A DNA stretch of 25,552 nucleotides, from the NCBI GenBank assembly GCA_002385265.1, contig DGDD01000066.1, positions 632 to 26,183 of the forward strand, written 5' to 3'. Below the pieces are notes generated by a model. The model had not been told where the DNA came from and made no database searches. It worked only from the letters and a program-made list of their open reading frames with translations. Source of the DNA: Chitinophagaceae bacterium UBA3961. GTDB lineage: Bacteria; Bacteroidota; Bacteroidia; Chitinophagales; Chitinophagaceae. Of this stretch, positions 1 to 7,507 are shown piece after piece. Position 1 is the stretch's first letter; each line of letters begins with the position of its first letter. A program made the position numbers and the translations under genes.

Positions 1-140
1 TAAAGCAGGTAAATGCCCTAAATGCAATATGGATTTGAAAGCTGTACCAAAACCGGTTGCAGCCATTTACCAATGCCCTATGAAATGTGAAGGAGATAAA
101 ACTTATAATAAAGCAGGTAAATGTCCTAAGTGCAATATGA
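1..140 (+). repeat. Tandem duplication of a 108-bp (36-codon) HMBD unit
   Basis: Bases 1-32 recur at 109-140 with two silent third-position changes (CCC to CCT context and AAA to AAG). The offset is exactly 108 bp, so the reading frame is kept. The duplicated part codes for the second half of the CPM...CPxCxM domain. Further units may lie left of the window. Confidence 0.75.
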
Positions 141-202
141 ACCTAACCAAAGTGCAGGCAAAAAAATCATCAGACAATCATACCGGTCATAATCATAATT
201 AA
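1..202 (+). CDS. Tandem heavy-metal-binding-domain protein, 3' end only
   Basis: The reading frame is open from the left edge (codons start at base 2) and ends at the TAA at 200-202, so only the last 66 complete codons are present. It encodes the end of one HMBD unit (KAGKCPKCNMDL) and then a complete one: YQCPMKCEGDKTYNKAGKC followed by PKCNMNL. The final stretch is Lys/Ser-rich and ends HTGHNHN, a likely metal-binding tail. The family (CPM..., then CPxCxM) binds soft metals such as copper in periplasmic proteins, efflux adaptors and P-type ATPases. The units are 36 residues apart and nearly identical, which indicates a recent tandem duplication that may continue upstream. The gene lies 21 bp before the next one and is probably co-transcribed. 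It could be a stand-alone periplasmic metal chaperone or the end of a larger adaptor; the missing 5' part prevents a decision. Confidence 0.8.
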   Translation, partial: KAGKCPKCNMDLKAVPKPVAAIYQCPMKCEGDKTYNKAGKCPKCNMNLTKVQAKKSSDNHTGHNHN

Positions 203-223
203 CTAATCAATTAAATAAAACAA

Positions 224-1219
224 ATGAAACAAGTATTAAAAATTACGATGGCAATTTTCGCTATCAGCACTGTTGCAATTTTTGTAGCATGTAACAACAG
301 CGGCGATACAAAAACTTCTGCGACAGATACAACAAAAACAGAAATGTCACATGAGGGCGGCGACCATATTTTTGCCTGCCCCATGCACCCCGAAGTAACC
401 GGAAAAGAAGGCGATACCTGCCCAAAATGCGGAATGAAACTGGAGCATAATGACAATGCTGGTGGCCCAAGCAATGTTAATATGCAGTTTACATATAATC
501 CAGCATCTCCAAAACCGGGAGAAGAAGTTACTTTATCCATGACTCCAAAAATAAAAGATAAACCAACTGAGCAGGTTCCTTTGGATGTGGAACACACAAA
601 AAAAATACACCTCATTGTAGTGAGTGATGACCTTAGCTGGTTTGACCACATACATCCTGAACTGAACGCAGATGGTTCTTACACGGTAAAAGAAAAATTT
701 CCAGCTCCCGGCAAATACACCTTGTTTGCTGATTATAAGCCAAGCGGTGCCAATCATACAGTTGATTATCTGAATGTAACTGTAGCAGGTACAGTGCCAG
801 CAGCAAAAGTTTATGGGGCAGATAAATTAACCGGTGCAGCAGGTGATGGGTTCTCTGTTTCACTTACTCCTGAAGGCGGCAAATTTTTAACCAATATGGC
901 TATGCATATTAATGGTGTGATGATGCTTAATGGTAAAGAGGTTGACGTAAACACTTTAGAAGATTACCTCGGCGCTAAAGCCCACATGGTAGTGGTAAGC
1001 CTTGCCGACAAAAAATATTTGCATGTTCATCCAAGTGTGGAAGGCGGCAAGTTTGATTTGCATACCACTTTTGAAAAGCCCGGTGTGTACCGTGGGTGGA
1101 TACAATTCCAGAGTAAAGGAAAAGTTTACACCAGTGACTTTGTAATGAACGTAGCAGAAGGCAATGCTGATACTATGAAAGGAATGGATATGAAGAAGGA
1201 AGAACAGGAGAAACATTAA
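224..1219 (+). CDS. Heavy-metal-binding lipoprotein with HMBD and two HxHP-type beta domains
   Basis: A 331-residue exported protein. A hydrophobic leader ends at a probable lipobox (IFVAC, Cys23), so it is likely lipid-anchored in the periplasm. After a Thr/Ser-rich linker comes one HMBD: C52-P-M-H, then C66-P-K-C69-G-M71. Two related beta-rich domains follow, each with the same His pattern: H129-x-V-V-S ... H142-I-H144-P and H254-x-V-V-S ... H267-V-H269-P. This repeated pattern suggests an internal duplication and two equivalent metal sites (inference). The end is Met/Lys/His-rich (MKGMDMKKEE...KH). Similar proteins accompany copper operons in Bacteroidota. It lies between the preceding HMBD gene and a His-rich periplasmic protein, with short gaps, so a periplasmic copper-binding role is the best reading. 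The first ATG after the upstream stop gives a proper signal sequence. Confidence 0.8.
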   Translation: MKQVLKITMAIFAISTVAIFVACNNSGDTKTSATDTTKTEMSHEGGDHIFACPMHPEVTGKEGDTCPKCGMKLEHNDNAGGPSNVNMQFTYNPASPKPGEEVTLSMTPKIKDKPTEQVPLDVEHTKKIHLIVVSDDLSWFDHIHPELNADGSYTVKEKFPAPGKYTLFADYKPSGANHTVDYLNVTVAGTVPAAKVYGADKLTGAAGDGFSVSLTPEGGKFLTNMAMHINGVMMLNGKEVDVNTLEDYLGAKAHMVVVSLADKKYLHVHPSVEGGKFDLHTTFEKPGVYRGWIQFQSKGKVYTSDFVMNVAEGNADTMKGMDMKKEEQEKH

Positions 1220-1254
1220 TATCAATTTATTTAGTAACAATAAAATTTAAAACA

Positions 1255-1683
1255 ATGAAAAAGATAACAATTCTGATGGCGGTGATGATGATGACATCCT
1301 TCGCAACATTTGCACAACACAGTGGCGGCGACCACAAACATGGTTCACCACATGGCGGAACAGTTAAGTCTGCCGGTGATTTTCATATTGAAGTAAGTGT
1401 AAAAGACGGTATGGTAATGGCTTATTTGCTGGACGCTAATGAAAAAGCAATGAAGAATACGGGTGTAGCAGGAACTGCTGTGATACAAATGGCCGACGGA
1501 AAAACGTCAACTATTACATTAATTCCAAGCGGTGCAGAAGGCTTTATGTACACACTGGACAAAGCTAAAAAGTACAATAAGGCAATTGTCACTTTTACAA
1601 CCAGTGGTAAAACTGCATCGGCTTCTTTTGACCTTACGGCAAAGGCCAAGCCTGCAGCAGATGGACATAATCATCAACATTAA
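1255..1683 (+). CDS. Small His-rich periplasmic protein, probable copper/metal binder
   Basis: A 142-residue protein with a clear signal peptide (MKKITILMAVMMMTSFATFA, cleavage after Ala20). The mature N-terminus is His-rich (HSGGDHKHGSPHGG, residues 22-35) and the C-terminus ends DGHNHQH. Between them is a beta-rich domain whose HGGTVKSAGDFHIEV segment resembles the HGG...G..H.E motif seen in metal-resistance periplasmic proteins and in the N-terminal part of some CzcB/CusB adaptors. It lies 35 bp after the HMBD lipoprotein gene and is followed directly by a terminator, so it is probably the last gene of that operon. Metal buffering or delivery to an efflux complex is an inference; I do not recognise a named family. 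Confidence 0.75.
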   Translation: MKKITILMAVMMMTSFATFAQHSGGDHKHGSPHGGTVKSAGDFHIEVSVKDGMVMAYLLDANEKAMKNTGVAGTAVIQMADGKTSTITLIPSGAEGFMYTLDKAKKYNKAIVTFTTSGKTASASFDLTAKAKPAADGHNHQH

Positions 1684-1692
1684 AACGATACC

Positions 1693-1726
1693 AAAACATA
1701 GCAGGTATTACTGCCTGCTATGTTTT
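1693..1726 (+). terminator. Rho-independent-type terminator hairpin
   Basis: A perfect 13-bp stem (AAAACATAGCAGG at 1693-1705 with CCTGCTATGTTTT at 1714-1726) encloses an 8-nt loop. The 3' arm ends in four T, and the stem base is A/T-rich on both sides. It begins 10 bp after the stop codon of the His-rich protein gene and ends 50 bp before the RND pump gene, so the two are probably separate transcription units. Confidence 0.85.
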
Positions 1727-1775
1727 AAAATGCTACTGCCTTAAAATGTGTAATAGTGATTAAAGAATTTATTTT

Positions 1776-4700
1776 ATGCTTAACAGACTCATACACTTCT
1801 CTCTTAAGAACCGTTTACTTGTAGTAGCCATGGCTGCCCTGTTAATGGTATACGGCGTTTTTACGTTGGTAAACCTGCCAGTAGATGTGCTACCTGATTT
1901 AAACCGGCCAAGGGTAACTATTTTCCTTGAATCTAATGGCATGTCGCCAGAAGAAATTGAAGCGCAGGTTATATTACCTGTTGAAACTTCTTTAAATGGC
2001 GCACCTGGAGTAGAAGTAGTAAGGTCAGTAGCATCTCCCGGACTGGGTTTGGTATTTGTAGAGTTTGACTGGAAGACAGATATATACAGGGCCCGGCAGT
2101 TAACTGCCGAAAAAATACAAACGGTGCAGTTACCTAATAAGATTGTGCCTGTAATGGGGCCAATCAGTTCCGTTATGGGACAATTTATGATGATAGCTGT
2201 TTCATCCGATACCACATCCCCTGCAGATTTGAGGACACTTAGCGATTTCGTTATCCGCAGAAGGCTGATGAGTGTTAAAGGCATTGCACAGGTAATTCCC
2301 ATCGGCGGTGTCCGTATGCAGTACCAGGTTTTAATTTCTCCCGATAAATTACGGCAGTATAATTTGTCTGTTGGTGATGTTGACAATGCTTTACAACTTA
2401 CCAATATCAATACAACCGGCGGTTTTGTAAATGATAATAAAGGCTCTGAGGTATTGGTTCGTAATCTTGCACGGGCAAATACTTTAGAAGATTTGGCCAA
2501 TACCGTAGTAGCCAACAAAAATGGAACACCGGTGCTGCTTCACCAACTGGCCGAAGTAAAATTTGGCGGGCCAATAAAAAGAGGTGATGGTTCTCTGAAT
2601 GGCAAACCTGCGGTAATCCTGAGCATAGAAAAACAGCCGAATGCCAATACGGTTACACTAACAGCAGAAATCATAAAAGCAATTGATGATATAAAAAAAT
2701 CAGTGCCATCTGATGTAAAAATTAATACTGATGTGTTTCAGCAAAAACACTTTATTGAAAACTCTCTTACCAATGTGGAGCATGCGTTAAGGGATGGGTT
2801 TATCCTCGTTATTATCATTTTGTTTCTCTTCCTGCTTAATTTCAGAACCACCATCATTACACTTACTGCTATTCCTTTATCACTTATCATTACAGCTATT
2901 GTTTTTAAAATGTTTGGAATATCTATCAATACCCTTACACTTGGCGGTCTTGCTATTGCCATTGGAGAGCTGGTAGATGATGCTATTGTAGATGTGGAAA
3001 ATGTATTCCGGCGATTAAAAGAAAACTGGACAAGCCCCAATCCAAAGCCGCTAATGAAAGTAATTTATGAAGCCAGCAGTGAGGTAAGAAATTCCATTGT
3101 TTATGCCACTATCATTGTAGTCCTCGTATTTCTTCCATTGTTTTACCTGCAGGGGATTGAAGGGAAAATATTTGCTCCATTGGGCATTGCCTATATCACT
3201 TCTATCATAGCTTCTTTAGCTGTATCACTCACTGTTACACCGGCTTTGTGCAGCTACCTGTTAGGCAAAAAAAGGCATCTCGACCACGTTAATCTTACTT
3301 TCTGGAAAGGAAGAAAAAAACACACCCATACATTTGAAGAGGCAGAGCAGGAAAAACCGCATGGACGGACGATTGAAGAAGAAGCTCTATATGCATCTTC
3401 TCATGATGACAGCACTTTTGTGAAGTTCTTAAAGCGGCAGGATATTAAATTACTTAAAATTGGATTAAAACGTCCTAAAGTAGTTATTGGAATTGCAATC
3501 GCTATGATTGTAGCTTCCATGAGTATCATCCCTTTTTTGGGAACAGAGTTTTTACCCCCATTTAATGAAGGAAGTTTTACCATTAACCTGTCCCTGCCAC
3601 CGGGCACTTCGCTGGAGGAAGCCAATAAAACAGGAAGTATTGCTGAAAAAGAAATTTTAAAAGTAGATGGTGTGCAGCTTACTGCCCGCCGTACAGGCCG
3701 TGCTGAGTTAGACGAACATGCCGAACCGCCAAGCAACTCTGAAATTGAAGTAGCATTATACCCCGATAGAATTGGTAAGAGGGACAAAATACTTGCCCAG
3801 ATAAGAGAAAGACTGTCCGTATTAAAAGGCGTAACGGTAAATATAGGGCAGCCTATTTCCCATCGTCTTGACCATTTACTCTCTGGTGTACGGGCACAGA
3901 TTGCCATTAAAATTTTTGGAAACGATTTGGCTGACTTACGCAGTAATGCTGCCAAGTTAAAAGATATCATTAATACAGTCCCAGGCGCAGTAGATGTACA
4001 GGTTGAAAAGCAGGTACTGGTGCCCCAGCTAAGTATAAGAATAGACCGGGCGGCTGTGCAGCGGTACGGCTTGCAGGTGGGTAAAGTAGCCGAGGATATT
4101 GAGATTTTTTACAACGGTAAAATAAGTACCCAAATATTAGATGGGCAAAAAACATTTGATATAGTGCTGCGTACCACCGACAGTATCAGAAGCAATCTTG
4201 ATGAAATCGGCAATACACAAATAGCTACCTCTGATGGTGCGCTGATTCCACTAAAACAAATCGCCCAAATTGAAATGGAAAGTGGTGTCAATTCTGTATA
4301 TCACGAAAACACTTTAAGACGAATTGTAGTTTCCGCCAATGTTCAGGGCAGAGACCTTGGAAGCACGGTAAAAGAAATGCAGCAGAAGGTGAATGAACAA
4401 TTACAACTTCCGCAGGGATATTTCCTGCAATGGGGCGGCCAGTTTGAAAGCCAGCAATCAGCTTCCAAGCTTATTACTATTCTCAGCATATTTTCTATTG
4501 CCGGCATCTTCTTGGTATTATACAGTCATTTCAAATCAAGTCGTATTGCGCTGCAGATTATGCTTAATGTGCCGTTGGCGTTGATAGGAAGTGTGGTAGC
4601 CGTATTGCTTACCGGCGGTGTTTTTTCGATTGCTACTATGGTCGGTTTTATTACACTTACGGGTATAGCATCAAGGAACGGTATTATGATGATAAGCCAT

Positions 4701-5006
4701 TACATACACTTGGTACAGCATGAGGGTGAAACTTTCAGTGATAAGATGATTATCCGTGGTTCGCTGGAAAGATTAGTGCCGGTATTAATGACTGCCCTGG
4801 TTGCGGCATTGGCTTTAATTCCTTTAACGATGGATGCTACTGCACCGGGAAAAGAAATTTTATATCCCGTTGCTACTGTTATCCTCGGCGGTTTAATCAG
4901 CTCTACTTTATTAGATATGATTGTAACTCCTGTTGTATTTAAACAGTTTGGCAAAAAAGCATTAGATAAGTATATAGCTGAACAGAATAAAAAAGATATG
5001 GAGTAA
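1776..5006 (+). CDS. CusA/CzcA-family heavy-metal RND efflux pump
   Basis: A 1076-residue inner-membrane RND permease of the heavy-metal-efflux class, which exports metal ions by proton antiport. Its length is normal for the family. It shows the typical N-terminus (LIHFSLKNRLLVV, then NLPVDVLPDLNRPRVTIF), two periplasmic porter regions and a duplicated 6+6 transmembrane plan. The proton-relay helix reads AIAIGELVDDAIVDVENV (about residues 393-410, with D401/D402 and E408). This AIG..VD..IV..EN form is closer to the Cu(I)/Ag(I) CusA type than to the DFG...DGA form of CzcA. The loop between the two halves (about residues 498-560) is enriched in His and charged residues (HLDH, KKHTHTF, SSHDD). 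No adaptor or outer-membrane channel gene follows; partners may lie upstream of the window or be shared with the second module. The ATG at 1776 gives the expected amphipathic N-terminus. Confidence 0.92.
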   Translation: MLNRLIHFSLKNRLLVVAMAALLMVYGVFTLVNLPVDVLPDLNRPRVTIFLESNGMSPEEIEAQVILPVETSLNGAPGVEVVRSVASPGLGLVFVEFDWKTDIYRARQLTAEKIQTVQLPNKIVPVMGPISSVMGQFMMIAVSSDTTSPADLRTLSDFVIRRRLMSVKGIAQVIPIGGVRMQYQVLISPDKLRQYNLSVGDVDNALQLTNINTTGGFVNDNKGSEVLVRNLARANTLEDLANTVVANKNGTPVLLHQLAEVKFGGPIKRGDGSLNGKPAVILSIEKQPNANTVTLTAEIIKAIDDIKKSVPSDVKINTDVFQQKHFIENSLTNVEHALRDGFILVIIILFLFLLNFRTTIITLTAIPLSLIITAIVFKMFGISINTLTLGGLAIAIGELVDDAIVDVENVFRRLKENWTSPNPKPLMKVIYEASSEVRNSIVYATIIVVLVFLPLFYLQGIEGKIFAPLGIAYITSIIASLAVSLTVTPALCSYLLGKKRHLDHVNLTFWKGRKKHTHTFEEAEQEKPHGRTIEEEALYASSHDDSTFVKFLKRQDIKLLKIGLKRPKVVIGIAIAMIVASMSIIPFLGTEFLPPFNEGSFTINLSLPPGTSLEEANKTGSIAEKEILKVDGVQLTARRTGRAELDEHAEPPSNSEIEVALYPDRIGKRDKILAQIRERLSVLKGVTVNIGQPISHRLDHLLSGVRAQIAIKIFGNDLADLRSNAAKLKDIINTVPGAVDVQVEKQVLVPQLSIRIDRAAVQRYGLQVGKVAEDIEIFYNGKISTQILDGQKTFDIVLRTTDSIRSNLDEIGNTQIATSDGALIPLKQIAQIEMESGVNSVYHENTLRRIVVSANVQGRDLGSTVKEMQQKVNEQLQLPQGYFLQWGGQFESQQSASKLITILSIFSIAGIFLVLYSHFKSSRIALQIMLNVPLALIGSVVAVLLTGGVFSIATMVGFITLTGIASRNGIMMISHYIHLVQHEGETFSDKMIIRGSLERLVPVLMTALVAALALIPLTMDATAPGKEILYPVATVILGGLISSTLLDMIVTPVVFKQFGKKALDKYIAEQNKKDME

Positions 5007-5064
5007 CAGAGAAATAAAAGTAACCCTTACTAAAGGATGGTTGCCAGTAAATAAAAATGTAAAA

Positions 5065-5138
5065 CATGGGTCGGAGCCCTGCTTTAGTTTCTTTATTTAA
5101 AAAGAAACGCTTTGTGGAGCAGGGTTTCCGCACCCACC
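5065..5138 (+). repeat. REP-like palindromic element, copy 1 (GGAG-type)
   Basis: The outer arms TGGGT (5067-5071) and ACCCA (5132-5136), then CGGA/TCCG, then CCCTGCT (5077-5083) and AGCAGGG (5118-5124), form one long imperfect hairpin. The loop holds a second stem, GTTTCTTT/AAAGAAAC (5088-5095 with 5101-5108). A GGAG tetranucleotide (5073-5076) lies directly 5' of the main palindrome, as in REP elements mobilised by RAYT transposases. A second copy with identical arms lies at 19783-19858. It sits 59 bp after the RND pump stop codon and could also act as a terminator or structured RNA. Confidence 0.75.
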
Positions 5139-5202
5139 AATTTGGAATTCCGTTTTGAACCTGGTTTAATTCAGATATTAATTTTAAAATAAAGCAACTG
5201 TA

Positions 5203-5853
5203 GTGGGGCAAACAAAATACATACCGGCACTTCGCTTCAAATGGTTAACTCCTTTGTATGATTTCTTTATAAATCTCACAATGCCAGAAAAGAAAATTAA
5301 ACAGGCATTGATTGAAACAGCTAACATTCCGGCAGGAGTGAAAGTATTGGATTTTGGATGTGGCACAGCTACACTAACTATTATGGCAAAGGAAATGCAC
5401 CCTGGAGCGAAGGTTACAGGAATTGATGTGGATAGAGAAATATTAGACAGGGCAATTCAAAAAGTAAAAGAAAAGAAGTTAGATGTTTTTCTACTGGATT
5501 ATGATGGAACACATCTTCCCTTTCAGCATAATGCTTTTGACAGAGTAATATCCTGCCTGGTTTTTCATCACCTTGATACAGATACAAAGCAAAATATGCT
5601 GGCAGAAATATTCCGGGTTTTAAATAAAGATGGGCAGTTGCTTATTGCAGATTTTGGCCGTTCTAAGTCATGGATTCAAAGAACACTTTTCAATATCATA
5701 AGAGGACTGGATGGATTTAAATCAACAGATGCAAATGCTAAAGGACTATTGCCTGAATTAATTTCAGATGCCGGGTTTGAAAATGTAGCCATTAAAACCT
5801 GTTTTAAGACCATATTTGGAGAAGTACAAATAATCAGTGCGAAAAAAATATAA
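5203..5853 (+). CDS. Class I SAM-dependent methyltransferase
   Basis: A 216-residue cytosolic methyltransferase with a Rossmann fold. Motif I is LDFGCGTATLT (from residue 49), followed by the acidic ribose-binding strand end GIDVD and by the FDRVISCLVFHHL motif near residues 110-120, similar to UbiE/ArsM-like enzymes. The substrate cannot be read from the sequence. The GTG at 5203 is chosen because YIPALRFKWLTPLYDFF matches the conserved N-terminus of this group. The next ATG (5281) would remove that segment. There is an in-frame TAA at 5185, so the start cannot lie much further upstream. The gene follows the REP-like element and precedes the DUF2911 gene by 18 bp. An arsenic or other metalloid methylation role is possible from context, but the Cys pairs typical of ArsM are not obvious. 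Confidence 0.85.
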   Translation: MGQTKYIPALRFKWLTPLYDFFINLTMPEKKIKQALIETANIPAGVKVLDFGCGTATLTIMAKEMHPGAKVTGIDVDREILDRAIQKVKEKKLDVFLLDYDGTHLPFQHNAFDRVISCLVFHHLDTDTKQNMLAEIFRVLNKDGQLLIADFGRSKSWIQRTLFNIIRGLDGFKSTDANAKGLLPELISDAGFENVAIKTCFKTIFGEVQIISAKKI

Positions 5854-5871
5854 TTATAAATAAAAAATCTC

Positions 5872-6441
5872 ATGAAAAAGAAAATTTATTTACTGCTTTT
5901 AATAACTGCGACAGCATTCTCTGTAACAGCGCAGGAACAAAAGAAAGAAGAAGTTTGCTACAACCCAAACCTTGTTAAAGACACTGCTAAAAAAAGTATT
6001 AATTCTATGGCTTTCGCTATCCTTAATGGCGATAGTATAAAAATTAATTATCACTCACCCGGTGTTCGTAAAAGAATTATATGGGGCGGATTAGTTCCTT
6101 ATGATGAGGTATGGGTAACCGGTGCACATGATGCCACTACCCTGGAAATGCCAAAAGCATTTGTTGTAAATGGTAATGAAATACCGGCCGGTAAATATGC
6201 TTTCTTCTCCATCCCCGGTAAAAAGGAATGGACGCTGATTATAAATAAAAACTGGAAACAGCATCTTGCCACAGAGTACGATGAAAAAGATGATATAATC
6301 AGGATTAAGGTGAAACCGAAAAAAGTTAATCATACAGAGCGGTTGCAATATTTTATTGAAACCGGGAAAAACGAAACTGGCAAGATTGCTGTGGTATGGG
6401 AAAAGATAAGAGTTGAGTTTGATTTCAGATTCCTTAAATAA
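5872..6441 (+). CDS. DUF2911-family secreted protein
   Basis: A 189-residue protein with a signal peptide (MKKKIYLLLLITATAFSVTAQ). The mature part matches the DUF2911 pattern: INYHSPGVRKRIIWGGLVP, then YDEVWVTGAHDATTLE, GKYAFFSIPGKKEWTLIINK and a C-terminal beta sheet ending VEFDF. Proteins of this family are common in Bacteroidota and have no established biochemical function. The gene lies 18 bp after the methyltransferase and 23 bp before the DUF2231-like gene, and is probably in the same operon. It has no Met- or Cys-rich metal motif, so any link to copper rests on position only. Confidence 0.85.
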   Translation: MKKKIYLLLLITATAFSVTAQEQKKEEVCYNPNLVKDTAKKSINSMAFAILNGDSIKINYHSPGVRKRIIWGGLVPYDEVWVTGAHDATTLEMPKAFVVNGNEIPAGKYAFFSIPGKKEWTLIINKNWKQHLATEYDEKDDIIRIKVKPKKVNHTERLQYFIETGKNETGKIAVVWEKIRVEFDFRFLK

Positions 6442-6464
6442 TCTCTGCAGTAAATTATTGAAAT

Positions 6465-7496
6465 ATGTTCAAAGACTTCCCTTCATTACATCCATTGGCG
6501 GTACATTTCCCCATTGTGCTTATTTTATTAGCTGCTGCTTTACAGGCCGTGCTGGTTTGGAAAGACCTGAAACAAATTAAATGGGTCACATTGGTTATTA
6601 TGGCTGGTGCTTTCTTTTCTTCTCTTGCCGCCAGCACCATCTTTCATGCAGAGCCATCAGCAGATGCACCCAAAGCAGCATTGGAAATGTTTGAAGCCCA
6701 TGAAAAATATGCACAGCTAACACTTTGGATGAGTGGCATTACTTTTTTGCTAAAAAGCATCGGTGTGTTTTTTAAAATTAACCGGCGTTCATTTGAAATT
6801 ATTGTATTGATTGCCGCTATCATTGCTGCTGTTTTTCTCTCCATTGCAGGGCATCATGGGGCAAAACTTACCCATATTGCAGGTGTGGGGCCTATGGGCA
6901 GGTATTTAATGAAAGGCCATGGCGAGGGTGGAGATATGAAAGACATGAAGGATATGGATATGAAGAATGATAGCTCCATGAAAATGACCGATACCATGCC
7001 CGGTATGAACAATATGGATAAAATGCCGGGTATGGGTAACATGAAAACGGACTCGTCTATGAATATGAAGGACATGAAGAACATGAACATGCCCGGCATG
7101 GATAAAAATGCAGGCATGAAAGATATGAAGGGTATGAAAGGAATGGATAAGATGAAGGACATGAAGAATATGCCTGGTATGGACAACATGAAAGACATGA
7201 AGGGTATGAAAGGAATGGATAAGATGAAGGACATGAAGAATATGCCTGGTATGGACAACATGAAAGACATGAAGGATATGAAAATGGATTCTTCCATGAA
7301 AATGAAAGATATGAACGATATGCCGGGCATGGATAAAATGAAAATGGACTCATCCATGAAAATGAAAGACATGAAAAGCATGGATATGCCCGGTATGGAC
7401 AACATGAAGATGCCGGCAAAAAAACCAATGGACACCCTCCGCTTTCCAGACAATAACCCTTCCCGGAAAAAGAATTATAAACAGGATAAACAATAA
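6465..7496 (+). CDS. DUF2231-like membrane protein with a Met-rich C-terminal tail
   Basis: A 343-residue protein in two parts. Residues 1-148 form a four-helix membrane domain of DUF2231 type, with FPSLHPLAVHFPIVLILL at the start, a HEKYAQLTLWMSG helix and the SIAGHHGAKLTHIAGVG signature at the end. Residues from about 149 to 325 are a low-complexity tail of MKDM, MPGMDNM and DSSMKMKDM units with more than 50 Met and many Lys/Asp. Met-rich MxxM arrays bind Cu(I) in periplasmic proteins such as PcoC/CopC and CueO, so a periplasmic Cu(I) sponge is a sound inference if the tail faces the periplasm. The tail contains a perfect 72-bp tandem duplication. The gene sits 11 bp before the multicopper oxidase gene. 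Its last residues (from about 326) are basic (SRKKNYKQDKQ). Confidence 0.85.
   Translation: MFKDFPSLHPLAVHFPIVLILLAAALQAVLVWKDLKQIKWVTLVIMAGAFFSSLAASTIFHAEPSADAPKAALEMFEAHEKYAQLTLWMSGITFLLKSIGVFFKINRRSFEIIVLIAAIIAAVFLSIAGHHGAKLTHIAGVGPMGRYLMKGHGEGGDMKDMKDMDMKNDSSMKMTDTMPGMNNMDKMPGMGNMKTDSSMNMKDMKNMNMPGMDKNAGMKDMKGMKGMDKMKDMKNMPGMDNMKDMKGMKGMDKMKDMKNMPGMDNMKDMKDMKMDSSMKMKDMNDMPGMDKMKMDSSMKMKDMKSMDMPGMDNMKMPAKKPMDTLRFPDNNPSRKKNYKQDKQ
7131..7274 (+). repeat. Perfect 72-bp tandem repeat (2 copies) in the Met-rich coding region
   Basis: Positions 7131-7202 and 7203-7274 are identical over 72 bp (24 codons, reading GMKGMDKM KDMKNMPG MDNMKDMK). The surrounding sequence consists of shorter degenerate versions of the same units. 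The lack of any silent difference points to a very recent expansion or ongoing slippage. Confidence 0.9.
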
Positions 7497-7507
7497 ATGA
7501 CATCATC

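Noticed and set aside
1769..2518. A 249-codon minus-strand frame opposite the first RND pump
   Set aside because: It lies fully within a conserved plus-strand gene and its translation shows no recognisable domain or leader.
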